From NCBI GenBank assembly GCA_016188005.1, contig JACPIQ010000044.1, forward strand, positions 1 through 64,000: a stretch of 64,000 nt of DNA, given 5' to 3'. The notes below the pieces were generated by a model. It worked only from the letters and a program-made list of their open reading frames with translations, had not been told where the DNA came from and searched no databases. This stretch comes from Candidatus Rokuibacteriota bacterium. GTDB taxonomy: Bacteria; Methylomirabilota; Methylomirabilia; Rokubacteriales; CSP1-6. The number at the start of each line of letters is the position of its first letter. Position 1 is the stretch's first letter. Below, piece by piece: positions 36,012 to 43,527 of this stretch. Position numbers and translations under genes: made by a program.

Positions 36012-36749
36012 TCACTCCAGGCCGAGGTTCCAGCGCCGGGTCCGGGCGAACTCCGGAGGAACGGGCGGCAGGTCGGACAGGACGAAGCGGACGAACTCCG
36101 CCCGGGAGCGGTACTGGAGGGCGGGATTCTCGCGGCGCTCACGGCCGATGGTCGAGCCCAGGGGCCCGGCCAGGGCCGAGCTCGGTGCGCTGACGCTCAC
36201 ATGAGCCGGATAGACCTCCACGGGGTCGGGCAGCTTGAGCAGGGTGCCGTGGAGGCTGTCGTACAGACGCTCGGCCAGGGCGCCCGCCGCGCCGGCCTCC
36301 TCGACCTCGGGACGTCCCACCCGGCCCGGCAGGAGGGTGTCGCCCGTGAGCACGCTCCAGGGCTCGGTCGCCCGGCTCCGGTCCGTCACCAGGAGGGAGA
36401 GCCCCTCGGGGGTGTGGCCCGGGGTGTGCAGCGCGGTCAGGCGGACATTCCCCAGCTCGTGCTCCTCCTCGTCGGCGAGGCCCGCGTGGGGGAAGGCCAC
36501 CTCGGCCGACTCGTGGAAGAAGACAGGGGCGCGCGTCACGGAGGCGAGCAGGCGAGCGCCGGAGCGGTGATCGCCGTGGGCGTGGGTCTCGACGATGTGG
36601 GTGATGCGCAGGGAGGCCTGCGCGGCCGCCTCGAGATACGGGGCGATGTCCTGCTGTGGATCCACCACAGCGCAGCTGGCTGCACGCGGTCAGCCGAGGA
36701 GATAGCTGGCGCAGCCGGTACCGGGCGCGAGGATCTGCCGGAAGATCAT
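36012..36749 (-). CDS. Probable selenocysteine-containing ETHE1-like metallo-beta-lactamase-fold hydrolase
   Basis: The frame from the ATG at 36749 (AAGGGGG upstream) reads MIFRQILAPGTGCASYLLG, then TGA (36692-36690), then PRAASCAVVDPQQDIAPYL and on to the stop at 36012 without a frame change: 245 codons, UGA at codon 20. MBL motifs follow: THAHGDHRSGARLLA, HTPGHTPEGLSLL, LTGDTLLPGRVGRPE and YPAHVSV, the two-metal or single-Fe site of persulfide dioxygenases and glyoxalase II-like enzymes. The UGA falls where this protein family commonly has Cys (SYLLGC). A hairpin follows the UGA. If UGA were a real stop, translation could restart at a GTG (36668) but would lose the first beta strands. It lies downstream of two Cys-rich small genes. 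Confidence 0.75.
36654..36670 (-). promoter_or_regulatory. Candidate bacterial SECIS hairpin for the metallo-beta-lactamase gene
   Basis: CTGTGGTGGATCCACAG on the coding (minus) strand: perfect 6-bp stem and 5-nt loop UGGAU with G in the second loop position. It starts 19 nt after the UGA, so the loop begins 25 nt after it, within the window normally accepted for bacterial SECIS elements. Confidence 0.5.
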
Positions 36750-36851
36750 CGGAGGGCCCCCTTCTTGGGCGTGGGATCGGTCACAAACGACCCTAGGGGC
36801 CCCCAGGGCGGCCGGCAAGTCGAATGATCAGAACCGAGCGATCGTCGGCGC

Positions 36852-37070
36852 TTATCGGAGCGGCCCCTCCTTGCCCGCGCGGTAGCCCGCGCAGGCCCGA
36901 TGGGCCGGGGTGGTGCAGGTCGAGGCCAGGGTCGCCGGGGCGGGGAAGCGCATGCCGAGCCCGGGCCGGCGACAGAACGCGCTCACGGGATACACGCACA
37001 GGCGATCGGCCGTGACAGGCACGAGAAACGGACACGTCTCCGGTGGCGCGGGCCGGGCACTCTTCTCCAT
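36852..37070 (-). CDS. Small Cys-rich protein of unknown function
   Basis: 72 residues from the ATG at 37070, 2 bp after the stop of the membrane protein gene. Five cysteines are spread as CPFLVPVTADRLCVYPVSAFC and STCTTPAHRACAGYRAG, a spacing that looks like a small metal- or redox-binding fold. I do not recognise the family. Its upstream neighbour is also Cys-rich, and a probable selenoprotein follows 102 bp downstream, so the three may serve one thiol or sulfur task. Confidence 0.6.
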   Translation of the reverse strand: MEKSARPAPPETCPFLVPVTADRLCVYPVSAFCRRPGLGMRFPAPATLASTCTTPAHRACAGYRAGKEGPLR

Positions 37071-37072
37071 GG

Positions 37073-37432
37073 CTATGTCCGGTACGCCACGCCGTCAGCG
37101 ACCAGCGAGAAGCGCGGGACTACCGGCGTGCCGACGGAGGCGGTGTGCGCCAGGGCAAGGCAGCCCTTCTTGCAGCGGATGCGCGCGGGTTCCAGGAAGG
37201 CCGAGCACGAGACGACGTCGGCCGGATACTCGGCGCCCGGCCAGGAGAGGAACGCCGCGTCCACCCGCCGATGGGAGAACGGGCAGTCGAACGACGTCCG
37301 AGCCACCGAGGGGCTGGCCGGCAGGAACTGGGCGAAGACCGTCAGCAGCAGCGCCCCAGCCACCATCACGACCAGGGGACCCAGCAGGACCAGGACCACG
37401 AGGCTCGCCACCACCGCGCCACCCCATTCCAT
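37073..37432 (-). CDS. Small single-pass membrane protein with a Cys-rich tail
   Basis: 119 residues, ATG at 37432 with GGGAGG 8 nt upstream. Residues 4-36 form a long hydrophobic stretch (AVVASLVVLVLLGPLVVMV and following), so the protein is membrane-anchored. The tail carries FDCPFSHRRVDAAFL, DVVSCSAFLEPARIRCKKGCLA: four cysteines in C-x19+-C-x9-C-x3-C spacing, suggestive of a metal or redox site. First gene of a short leftward set with the 72-residue Cys-rich gene. Family not recognised. Confidence 0.6.
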   Translation of the reverse strand: MEWGGAVVASLVVLVLLGPLVVMVAGALLLTVFAQFLPASPSVARTSFDCPFSHRRVDAAFLSWPGAEYPADVVSCSAFLEPARIRCKKGCLALAHTASVGTPVVPRFSLVADGVAYRT

Positions 37433-37731
37433 GATCGCCACCTCCCTGAGCGGCCAAGCGCGCCCGTGACGCTCTGGACCAGCGCGTCGGAGACGCCTGG
37501 GCCCGACCACTCGACGGGCCACTCCATGCCCCCACCCTCCCGCGGCGACACCTGCCTGCAGCCGACTTTGCCGATTACGTGTGCAAGCCGAGTGCCGGGG
37601 TGTGTCGCCCCAGAATGACTCAATCTCGGCAGGTTGGCAACGGGGTGCGGGAGCCGCCCGCTCCGAAGTGGTCCCCGGCTGTCTCAGGTGAGGCTCGCCC
37701 GCCCCAGCGCGCTCCACAGCCGCGTACGGGC

Positions 37732-38919
37732 TCAGCCGCTCCCGGCCGACTTGCCCTCCCCTCCCCCGCCCTGTCGCTGCCGCTCCAGGAGCCCCCGCGC
37801 GATCACCAGCCTCAGCGCCTCCGTCGTGCCCTCGCCGATGCGCCAGCCGCGGACCAGCCGGTAGAGCCGCGCCAGCGGATGGCCCTCGACGACGGCGGCG
37901 CCGCCCGTGAGCTGCATGGCGCGGTCCACGATGCGCGCCACGGCCTCGGTGGCGAGCGCCTTGGCCATCGCCGTCTCGGTGTCGACGGCTCCGCCGCCCT
38001 CGGCGAGGCGGGCGCAGGCCCCCAGCGCCGAGCGCGCGGCGAAGAGATCCATCGCGCTGTCGGCGATCATGGCTTGTACCTGCTCCCGCGCTGCGGGCGG
38101 GGTGCCGCTCCGGTGGGGGCGCGCCGTCTGGCTCAGGGTGTAGCCGAGCACCCAGCGCCCCGTGCCGCAGGCCTGAGCGGCCGCCCGCCGCCTGAGCGCC
38201 GTGATGCTCTCGAGCGCGCGCGGCAGCCCCTGGCCGATCTCCCCCAGCACATCCTCGGGCGGCACGGGAGCCTCCCGCAGCTCGAACTCGCCGTGCAGCC
38301 CTCCGTCCAGCGTGCGCAGCTCGCGGCGCAGCACCACTCCCGGAGCCGCGCGCCGGAGCACGAAGAGCGCCGTCCCCGTCGGCCCGCCCTCGTTCTCGGT
38401 GACGCGGGCCACCGTGAGCAGGAGATCGGCATGGGGCCCGTCGGTGACGAAAGCCTTGACGCCGGTGAGGCAGAAGGCCTCGCCGCGCCGCACGGCGGTG
38501 GTCCGCGGTCCCTCGGGGGTGTCGGTGAAGGCGAAGGCCGCGCTGAGCTCCCCTGCGAGCACCGGGGCGAGGAGGCGGCGACGCTGATCGGCCGTCCCGT
38601 GGCGCAGGAGTCCGCCGTCGCCGCCCAGCACGAAGCGGCCCAGAACGCAGTTGGAAGCCGCGATCTCCTCGTGGAGCGCGGCCTGGCCCACGGGGCCGAG
38701 GCCGCCCCCGCCGACCTCCGCAGGCTGGAGCAGGCGGAAGAGGCCGCGGGCCTCCGAGCGGGTGCGCACCCAGCGTCTGAGGGCCGGCGGCGCGTCCGCC
38801 TCGTCCCGCACGCCCTGTGCCCGCTCGGCGGGCAGGAGCTCGTCGCGAAGGAAGGCGCCCGTCCGCTCGCGGAGAGCTTCGAGCTCGGCGGGCAGCGCCT
38901 CCGGGGCCAGAGGGATCAC
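37732..38919 (-). CDS. Acyl-CoA dehydrogenase
   Basis: 395 residues from a GTG whose first bases overlap the stop of the potassium-channel gene (GTGA). FAD-enzyme features are AAFAFTDTPEGPRTTAVR, CLTGVKAFVTDGPHADLLL (flavin pocket), QLTGGAAVVEGHPLARLYRLVRGWRIGEGTTEALRLVIARGLL split over the C-terminal helical domain. The usual Glu base position near GGAAVVEGHPL is present. It dehydrogenates an acyl-CoA in the cytosol and passes electrons to ETF. The translational overlap with an ion channel is odd. Confidence 0.9.
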   Translation of the reverse strand: MIPLAPEALPAELEALRERTGAFLRDELLPAERAQGVRDEADAPPALRRWVRTRSEARGLFRLLQPAEVGGGGLGPVGQAALHEEIAASNCVLGRFVLGGDGGLLRHGTADQRRRLLAPVLAGELSAAFAFTDTPEGPRTTAVRRGEAFCLTGVKAFVTDGPHADLLLTVARVTENEGGPTGTALFVLRRAAPGVVLRRELRTLDGGLHGEFELREAPVPPEDVLGEIGQGLPRALESITALRRRAAAQACGTGRWVLGYTLSQTARPHRSGTPPAAREQVQAMIADSAMDLFAARSALGACARLAEGGGAVDTETAMAKALATEAVARIVDRAMQLTGGAAVVEGHPLARLYRLVRGWRIGEGTTEALRLVIARGLLERQRQGGGGEGKSAGSG

Positions 38920-39971
38920 GGCCGGCCGCGGGCCGCGCCGTTGCCGATCAGCTTCTCGAGCTGCTCCAGCTGACCGCTTGTGCCGAGGGCCAGGAGGCGA
39001 TCGCCCGAGCCCAGCACCAGGTCACGCCCCGGGTTCACCAGCGGCGCGTCCTCCCGCAGGATGGCCAGCACCGTGGCGCCGGTGGCGTGGCGGATGTCGA
39101 CGTCGCCGAGGCTGCGCCCGAGAATGCGGCTGTCGGCGGAGATGGCCAGGTCCTCGATGTTGAGCGCCTCGTTCCCCTTGCGGAGCGCGGTCTCGAAGAA
39201 GTCCACGACGGTCGGGCTCAGGATGAGGTGGGCCAGGCGGTGGCCGCCGATGGCGTAGGGGCTGATCGCGCGGTTGGCGCCGGCGCGGATGAGCTTGGCC
39301 ACGCTGGCCTCGTCCACGGCCCGGGAGACGATGTGGAGAGCCGGGTTGAGGACGCGCGCCGAGAGCACGATGTACATGTTGGTGGCGTCGTTGGCCGTCG
39401 TGACGATGAGGCCGCGCGCTCTGCGGATGCCGGCGCGATCGAGCACCTCGTCCTCCGTCGCATCCCCCTGGACCCAGAGGTAGCCGCGCTCCTCGGTCCT
39501 CCGCGCGGCGGCTGGACTGGGGTCCACGACGACGAACGCGACACCCGCCTCCTTCAGCTCCAGCGCCGCCTGGCCCCCCACACGCCCGAGCCCCGCCAGG
39601 ATCACGTGCCCCGCCACCTTCGCGATCTGCTTCTCCATCCTGCGCCTCCCCCCGGGATCGGCCAGCCGGACCGTGACGAGATACTCCATGAGGACACCGA
39701 GGGCGTAGAAGAGGCTCCCCACCCCGACGACGGCGAGGGCCATGGTGAAGATGCGCCCCGTCCCGTCGAGGGGCTTGACCTCGCCGTAGCCCACGGTCGT
39801 GATGGTGATGACGGTCATGAAGAGGGCGTCGAGCCAGCTGCCTCCGATGCCCCGCCAGAGCCAGGCGTAGCCCACCGTCCCCGCCCCCACGACCCCGGTC
39901 ACGAGCGAGAGGGACAGGAGCACCCGGGGCCGCAGGTAGCGCGTCTCCCGTCGGGCCAGCGGCTTCCACAT
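38916..39971 (-). CDS. Potassium channel with RCK (TrkA-N/TrkA-C) domains
   Basis: 351 residues. Two N-terminal membrane helices flank the selectivity filter TITTVGYGE (about residue 60), making a 2TM pore. A Rossmann RCK domain follows with HVILAGLGRVGGQAALEL, VQGDATEDEVLDRAGI and VTTANDATNMYIVLSARVLNP, then a TrkA-C domain (GRSLGDVDIRHATGATVLAILRED). It is an inner-membrane K+ conductance gated by a ligand on the RCK ring. Divergent from the thioesterase gene with 91 bp between the start codons. Confidence 0.93.
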   Translation of the reverse strand: MWKPLARRETRYLRPRVLLSLSLVTGVVGAGTVGYAWLWRGIGGSWLDALFMTVITITTVGYGEVKPLDGTGRIFTMALAVVGVGSLFYALGVLMEYLVTVRLADPGGRRRMEKQIAKVAGHVILAGLGRVGGQAALELKEAGVAFVVVDPSPAAARRTEERGYLWVQGDATEDEVLDRAGIRRARGLIVTTANDATNMYIVLSARVLNPALHIVSRAVDEASVAKLIRAGANRAISPYAIGGHRLAHLILSPTVVDFFETALRKGNEALNIEDLAISADSRILGRSLGDVDIRHATGATVLAILREDAPLVNPGRDLVLGSGDRLLALGTSGQLEQLEKLIGNGAARGRP

Positions 39972-40062
39972 GAGGCCCGCATCATAGCAGCGCGGGCGCA
40001 GGGTTGACGAGAGCCGCCGCCGCGCCCATGATGCGGGAGGCGCGCGCGCCGCGCCCCGACCC

Positions 40063-40491
40063 ATGCCCGAGGATCTCCTGACCGCCGCCCGCCTGCGAGC
40101 CCAGGCCAACTCCTTCTGGCGCCACCTCGGCATCGAGGTGGACGAGGCCCGCGAGGGCTGGGTACGCCTGCGCGTCCCGATCCGCGACGCGCTCCGCAAC
40201 GCCCCGGGCGCCCCCCTTCACGGCGGCGTCCTGAGCACGCTGGTGGACGCGGCCGTGGGCGCGGCGCTGGGCACGCTGCACGCGGCCTCGGCAGGAGGGG
40301 TGGGGCAGACGACTCTGGACCTCAACGTGAGCTTCCTCGCCGCCGCTGGCGAGGGCGAGGTCTTCGCCGAGGGGCGCATCCTGCGCCGGGGCCGGACCAT
40401 CGCCTTCGGCGAGGCGACCATCACCGACCCGGCCGGCCGGCTCGTGGCCGTCGGCCGCGCCACCTACATGATCATCGCACCGCCCGCGTGA
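40063..40491 (+). CDS. PaaI-type hotdog thioesterase
   Basis: 142 residues with the single hotdog domain. The conserved GAPLHGGVLSTLVDAAVGAAL contains the HGG-x-D/E active-site pattern of PaaI-like thioesterases, followed by TTLDLNVSFLAAAGEGEVFAEG and GRTIAFGEATITDPAGRLVAVG. It hydrolyses acyl- or aroyl-CoA esters. Its stop overlaps an in-frame GTG that could be the start of the next gene. Confidence 0.9.
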   Translation: MPEDLLTAARLRAQANSFWRHLGIEVDEAREGWVRLRVPIRDALRNAPGAPLHGGVLSTLVDAAVGAALGTLHAASAGGVGQTTLDLNVSFLAAAGEGEVFAEGRILRRGRTIAFGEATITDPAGRLVAVGRATYMIIAPPA

Positions 40492-40517
40492 GCGGCGCCC
40501 CGAGGAGGAGAACCCCC

Positions 40518-41489
40518 GTGGCCATCAAGATCGTCTTCGCGCCCGCGCTCCCGGCCCCCATCATGAACATTGCCCGCGCCATGGTGCCCGCGGGTTTCGA
40601 GCTCCACGTGGTCGAGCAGACCTCGCCGGAGTTCCTGCCCTCGCTCCGGGACGCCGAGTTCTTCCTGGGCTTCGCCCGGGAGGCGCTGAACCGGGACTTC
40701 TACGGGGCGGCGCCCCGTCTCAAGCTGGTGCAGCTCATCAGCGCCGGCTACGACCGCCTCGACCTCGAGGCCGCGCGCCGCGCGCAGGTGCCGGTCGCCA
40801 ACAACGGTGGGGCCAACTCGGTGGCCGTGGCCGAGCACACGCTGATGCTGATCCTGGCCGTCTACAAGCGGCTCGTCTGGCAGCATCGGAACGTGGTGGC
40901 GGGGAAGTGGCGGGTCGGCGACTTCTCGCACACGCGGCTCTACGAGCTCGAGGGCAAGCGGCTCGGCATCGTGGGGCTCGGGCGCATCGGCAAGCGGGTG
41001 GCGCGGCGGGCGCGCGCCTTCGACATGGACGTGCAGTACCACGACATCGTGCGGCTGAGCGAGGACCAGGAGGACGCCCTCGGGGCGCGCTTCGTGCTCT
41101 TCCCCGAGCTGCTCCGCACCTCGGACGTGGTGAGCCTGCACGTGCCGCTGAACGCCGAGACGCGCAACCTGATGAGCACGGCCGAGTTCAACGCCATGAA
41201 GGACACGGCCATCCTGATCAACACCTGCCGGGGGCCGGTGGTGGACGAGGCGGCGCTCCACAAGGCGCTGACCTCGGGGCAGATCGCGGGGGCGGGGCTC
41301 GACGTGATGGTACAGGAGCCGCCGGGGGCGGATCATCCGCTCTTCGCGCTGGACAACGTGATCCTCACGCCCCACACGGCCGGCCCCACCTGGGAGAACT
41401 GGGCCAAGGCCTTCCGCAACGGCTTCGACAACATCCAGCGCGTCGCGGCCGGCCGGCCGCCCGAGTGGGTGATCCCCGAGCTGCGGTAG
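40518..41489 (+). CDS. D-isomer-specific 2-hydroxyacid dehydrogenase
   Basis: 323 residues from the GTG at 40518, preceded by GAGGAGGAG (a GTG at 40488 overlapping the upstream stop is the alternative). The family NAD domain shows GKRLGIVGLGRIGKRVARRARAF, VVSLHVPLNAETRNLM, LINTCRGPVVDEAALHKAL and the catalytic Arg-Glu-His triad including LTPHTAGPTWENWAK. Its N-terminal substrate domain and the VAVAEHTLMLILAVYKRLVW segment match phosphoglycerate-dehydrogenase-like enzymes. Substrate unknown. Confidence 0.9.
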   Translation: MAIKIVFAPALPAPIMNIARAMVPAGFELHVVEQTSPEFLPSLRDAEFFLGFAREALNRDFYGAAPRLKLVQLISAGYDRLDLEAARRAQVPVANNGGANSVAVAEHTLMLILAVYKRLVWQHRNVVAGKWRVGDFSHTRLYELEGKRLGIVGLGRIGKRVARRARAFDMDVQYHDIVRLSEDQEDALGARFVLFPELLRTSDVVSLHVPLNAETRNLMSTAEFNAMKDTAILINTCRGPVVDEAALHKALTSGQIAGAGLDVMVQEPPGADHPLFALDNVILTPHTAGPTWENWAKAFRNGFDNIQRVAAGRPPEWVIPELR

Positions 41490-41530
41490 CCCCGCGGCCC
41501 CCGCGGCGGCCTCGCGGGAGAACCCCTCGG

Positions 41531-41995
41531 TCAGATGACGCCGTCCGCGCGCAAGCGGGCGACATCGGCCTCGGTGTAGCCCGCCTCACGCAGGATGGCG
41601 GACACGTAGATGAGCCGCGGGTTGAGGACGCTCACGCTCTCCCAGCCGAGGCCCCAGCGCTCCAGCACCCCCGGCCTGAAGTTCTGGACCAGCACGTCCG
41701 CCCCCTCGACGAGCCGGCGGGCGACGGCTTGCCCCTCGGCTCGCTTGAGGTCGAGGGTGAGGCTGCGCTGGTTGCGGTGCGCGAGGAGGAAGAAGGCGCT
41801 CACGCCGTTCAGGTAGAGATCGCAGCCGGCCCAGTTGCGCTCCCAGAGCGTGCCCCCGGGCGGCTCGATCTTGACCGCGTGGGCGCCGAGGTCGGCCAGG
41901 AACTGCACGGCCGAGGGGCCCAGCAGGAACTGGGTGAAGGAGAGCACGCGGATACCCGCCAGGACGGACAGCGGCGGGCGCGGGTCGGCGGTCAC
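41531..41995 (-). pseudogene. CoA transferase (CaiB/BaiF) with internal deletion
   Basis: 154 codons from a GTG overlapping the MaoC stop (GTGA). The first about 133 residues are a normal family III N-terminus (GIRVLSFTQFLLGPSAVQFL, VKIEPPGGTLWERNWAG, VQNFRPGVLERWGLG, LNPRLIYVSA). The next 21 residues (ILREAGYTEADVARLRADGV) are the normal extreme C-terminus. Some 230 codons in between, holding the catalytic Asp and the large domain, are absent, but the frame is kept. The product could be made but should not have transferase activity. Confidence 0.8.
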
Positions 41996-42420
41996 TCGAC
42001 GATCTTGAGGATGTGGGTGGCCGCGGCCACCACGTCGCCCCTCTGCGTGGTGCAGGTCACGCGCGCGAAGGTCTTGAGCGCCGCCTCGTCGCGCTCCACG
42101 ATCTCGTAGGTCACGGCGACCGTGTCGCCGAAGAACAAAGGTGCCGGGAAGCGCACGCGGTCGTACCCGTAGGAGATGATGGTGCCCGGCAGCCCGTCGA
42201 TGATCTTCGTGGAGGCGGCCGACATGAGCCCGATGCAAAGTGCCCCGTGCGCGATGCGCCGGCCGTAGCGCGTGCGGCGCATGTACTCCTCGTCCGTGTG
42301 GTTCGGTGAGTGATCCCCGGTGAGGCCGGCGAAGAGGTAGACGTCGGACTCGGAGACGGTGCGCCGCACCGTCACCGTCCGCCCCACGGGGAGGGCCGCG
42401 AAGGCTGCGTTCTCTTCCAT
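41992..42420 (-). CDS. MaoC-like (R)-specific enoyl-CoA hydratase
   Basis: 142 residues forming a single hotdog domain. DVYLFAGLTGDHSPNHTDEEYMRR carries the conserved Asp of the hydratase active site and RRIAHGALCIGLMSA the catalytic His. FPAPLFFGDTVAVTYEIVERDE follows. It hydrates trans-enoyl-CoA to an (R)-3-hydroxyacyl-CoA. It is translationally coupled to the deleted CoA transferase downstream, so the pair once formed an acyl-CoA degradation unit. Divergent from the LLM oxidoreductase. Confidence 0.9.
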   Translation of the reverse strand: MEENAAFAALPVGRTVTVRRTVSESDVYLFAGLTGDHSPNHTDEEYMRRTRYGRRIAHGALCIGLMSAASTKIIDGLPGTIISYGYDRVRFPAPLFFGDTVAVTYEIVERDEAALKTFARVTCTTQRGDVVAAATHILKIVE

Positions 42421-42546
42421 GGCCTCTCCCCAGTTACCAGACTCGGGGGTCGGAACGCAAGGGGACAGACACCCGGCGCTTGACGGACACCTTCCGGACG
42501 TCTACGCTCGGGCGCGGACGTCAACCCGCGGTCCCGGGAGGAGCCC

Positions 42547-43416
42547 ATGCACATCGGCCTCTGCATCTTCGCCACGGACTACTCGATCCGCCCGGATGAG
42601 CTCGCGCGCGCCGCCGAGGAGCGCGGCTTCGAGTCGCTCTTCCTCACCGAGCACACCCACATCCCCACCAGCCGCCGCACCCCCTTCCCCGCCGGGGGCG
42701 AGCTGCCGCGCGAGTACTCCCACACGCTGGATCCCTTCGTGGCGCTCATGGCCGCCGCGGCGGCCACCCGTCGGCTCCTCGTCGGGACGGGCATCTGCCT
42801 GCTCATCGAGCGGGACACCATCACGACGGCCAAGGAGGTGGCGAGCCTCGACCTCCTCTCGGGCGGGCGCTTCCTCTTCGGGATCGGCGGCGGCTGGAAC
42901 GTCGAGGAGATGGAGAACCACGGCACCGGCGCGAAGACGCGCTTCAAGCGGCTCACCGAGCAGGTGCTCGCCATGAAGGAGATCTGGACGAAGGAGGCGG
43001 CCGAGTTCCACGGGGAGATCGTGCGCTTCGACCCCATCTGGGCGTGGCCCAAGCCCGCGCAGAAGCCGCACCCACCCATCCTGCTTGGCGGCGAGAGCGG
43101 CCACACGCTGCAGCGCGTGGTGGACTTCTGCGACGGCTGGTTCCCGCGGGCGCGCACCGCCGCGCGCGTGCTGGAGGGGCTGGCGGACCTGCGGGCGCGC
43201 GCCGCGCGCGCCGGGCGCGATATGCAGACGATCTCGGTGTCCGTGTTCGGCACGGCGCCCGACGCGGCGCTGCTCGACCGCTACGCCGCCGCCGGCATCA
43301 CCCGCTCGATCCTCCGCGTGCCGTCGGAAGGCCGCGACACGGTGCTTGCGCTGCTGGACCGCTGGGCCCCCCTGGCGGCCCGGTTCGGGGGTCAGGTCTT
43401 GCAATCCGACACGTGA
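42547..43416 (+). CDS. LLM-class F420-dependent oxidoreductase
   Basis: 289 residues of the luciferase-like TIM-barrel family: MHIGLCIFATDYSIRPDELA, FESLFLTEHTHIPTS, LVGTGICLLIERDTI, DLLSGGRFLFGIGGGWNVEEM and PPILLGGESGHTLQRVVDFCDGWFP in order. These are typical of the F420-binding branch (TIGR03619-like). The natural C-terminus seems to end near ARFG. The last residues GQVLQSDT and the TGA stop are supplied by repeat copy 2, which begins at 43388 inside the frame. Electrons would come from reduced F420; no F420 biosynthesis genes are in the window. Confidence 0.9.
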   Translation: MHIGLCIFATDYSIRPDELARAAEERGFESLFLTEHTHIPTSRRTPFPAGGELPREYSHTLDPFVALMAAAAATRRLLVGTGICLLIERDTITTAKEVASLDLLSGGRFLFGIGGGWNVEEMENHGTGAKTRFKRLTEQVLAMKEIWTKEAAEFHGEIVRFDPIWAWPKPAQKPHPPILLGGESGHTLQRVVDFCDGWFPRARTAARVLEGLADLRARAARAGRDMQTISVSVFGTAPDAALLDRYAAAGITRSILRVPSEGRDTVLALLDRWAPLAARFGGQVLQSDT

Positions 43417-43527
43417 CCACGGGGCCACCGCTGTCTTGTTCCCAGCGGCACCCGGTGCCCGGTGCCCCGACCCGTATCCCAATGCAAGACCGCCCCCGCC
43501 CGATGTCGGAATGCAAGACCTGACCCC
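43388..43527. repeat. REPIN/MITE-like element, copy 2
   Basis: 140 bp bounded by GGGGTCAGGTCTTGCA and its complement. A third, partial internal copy (ATGCAAGACC followed by a GC tract) lies near 43482, so this element may be composite. It sits between two convergent genes: it supplies the last codons and stop of the LLM gene, and its right edge coincides with the last base of the stop codon of the CMD-family gene on the opposite strand. Confidence 0.85.
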
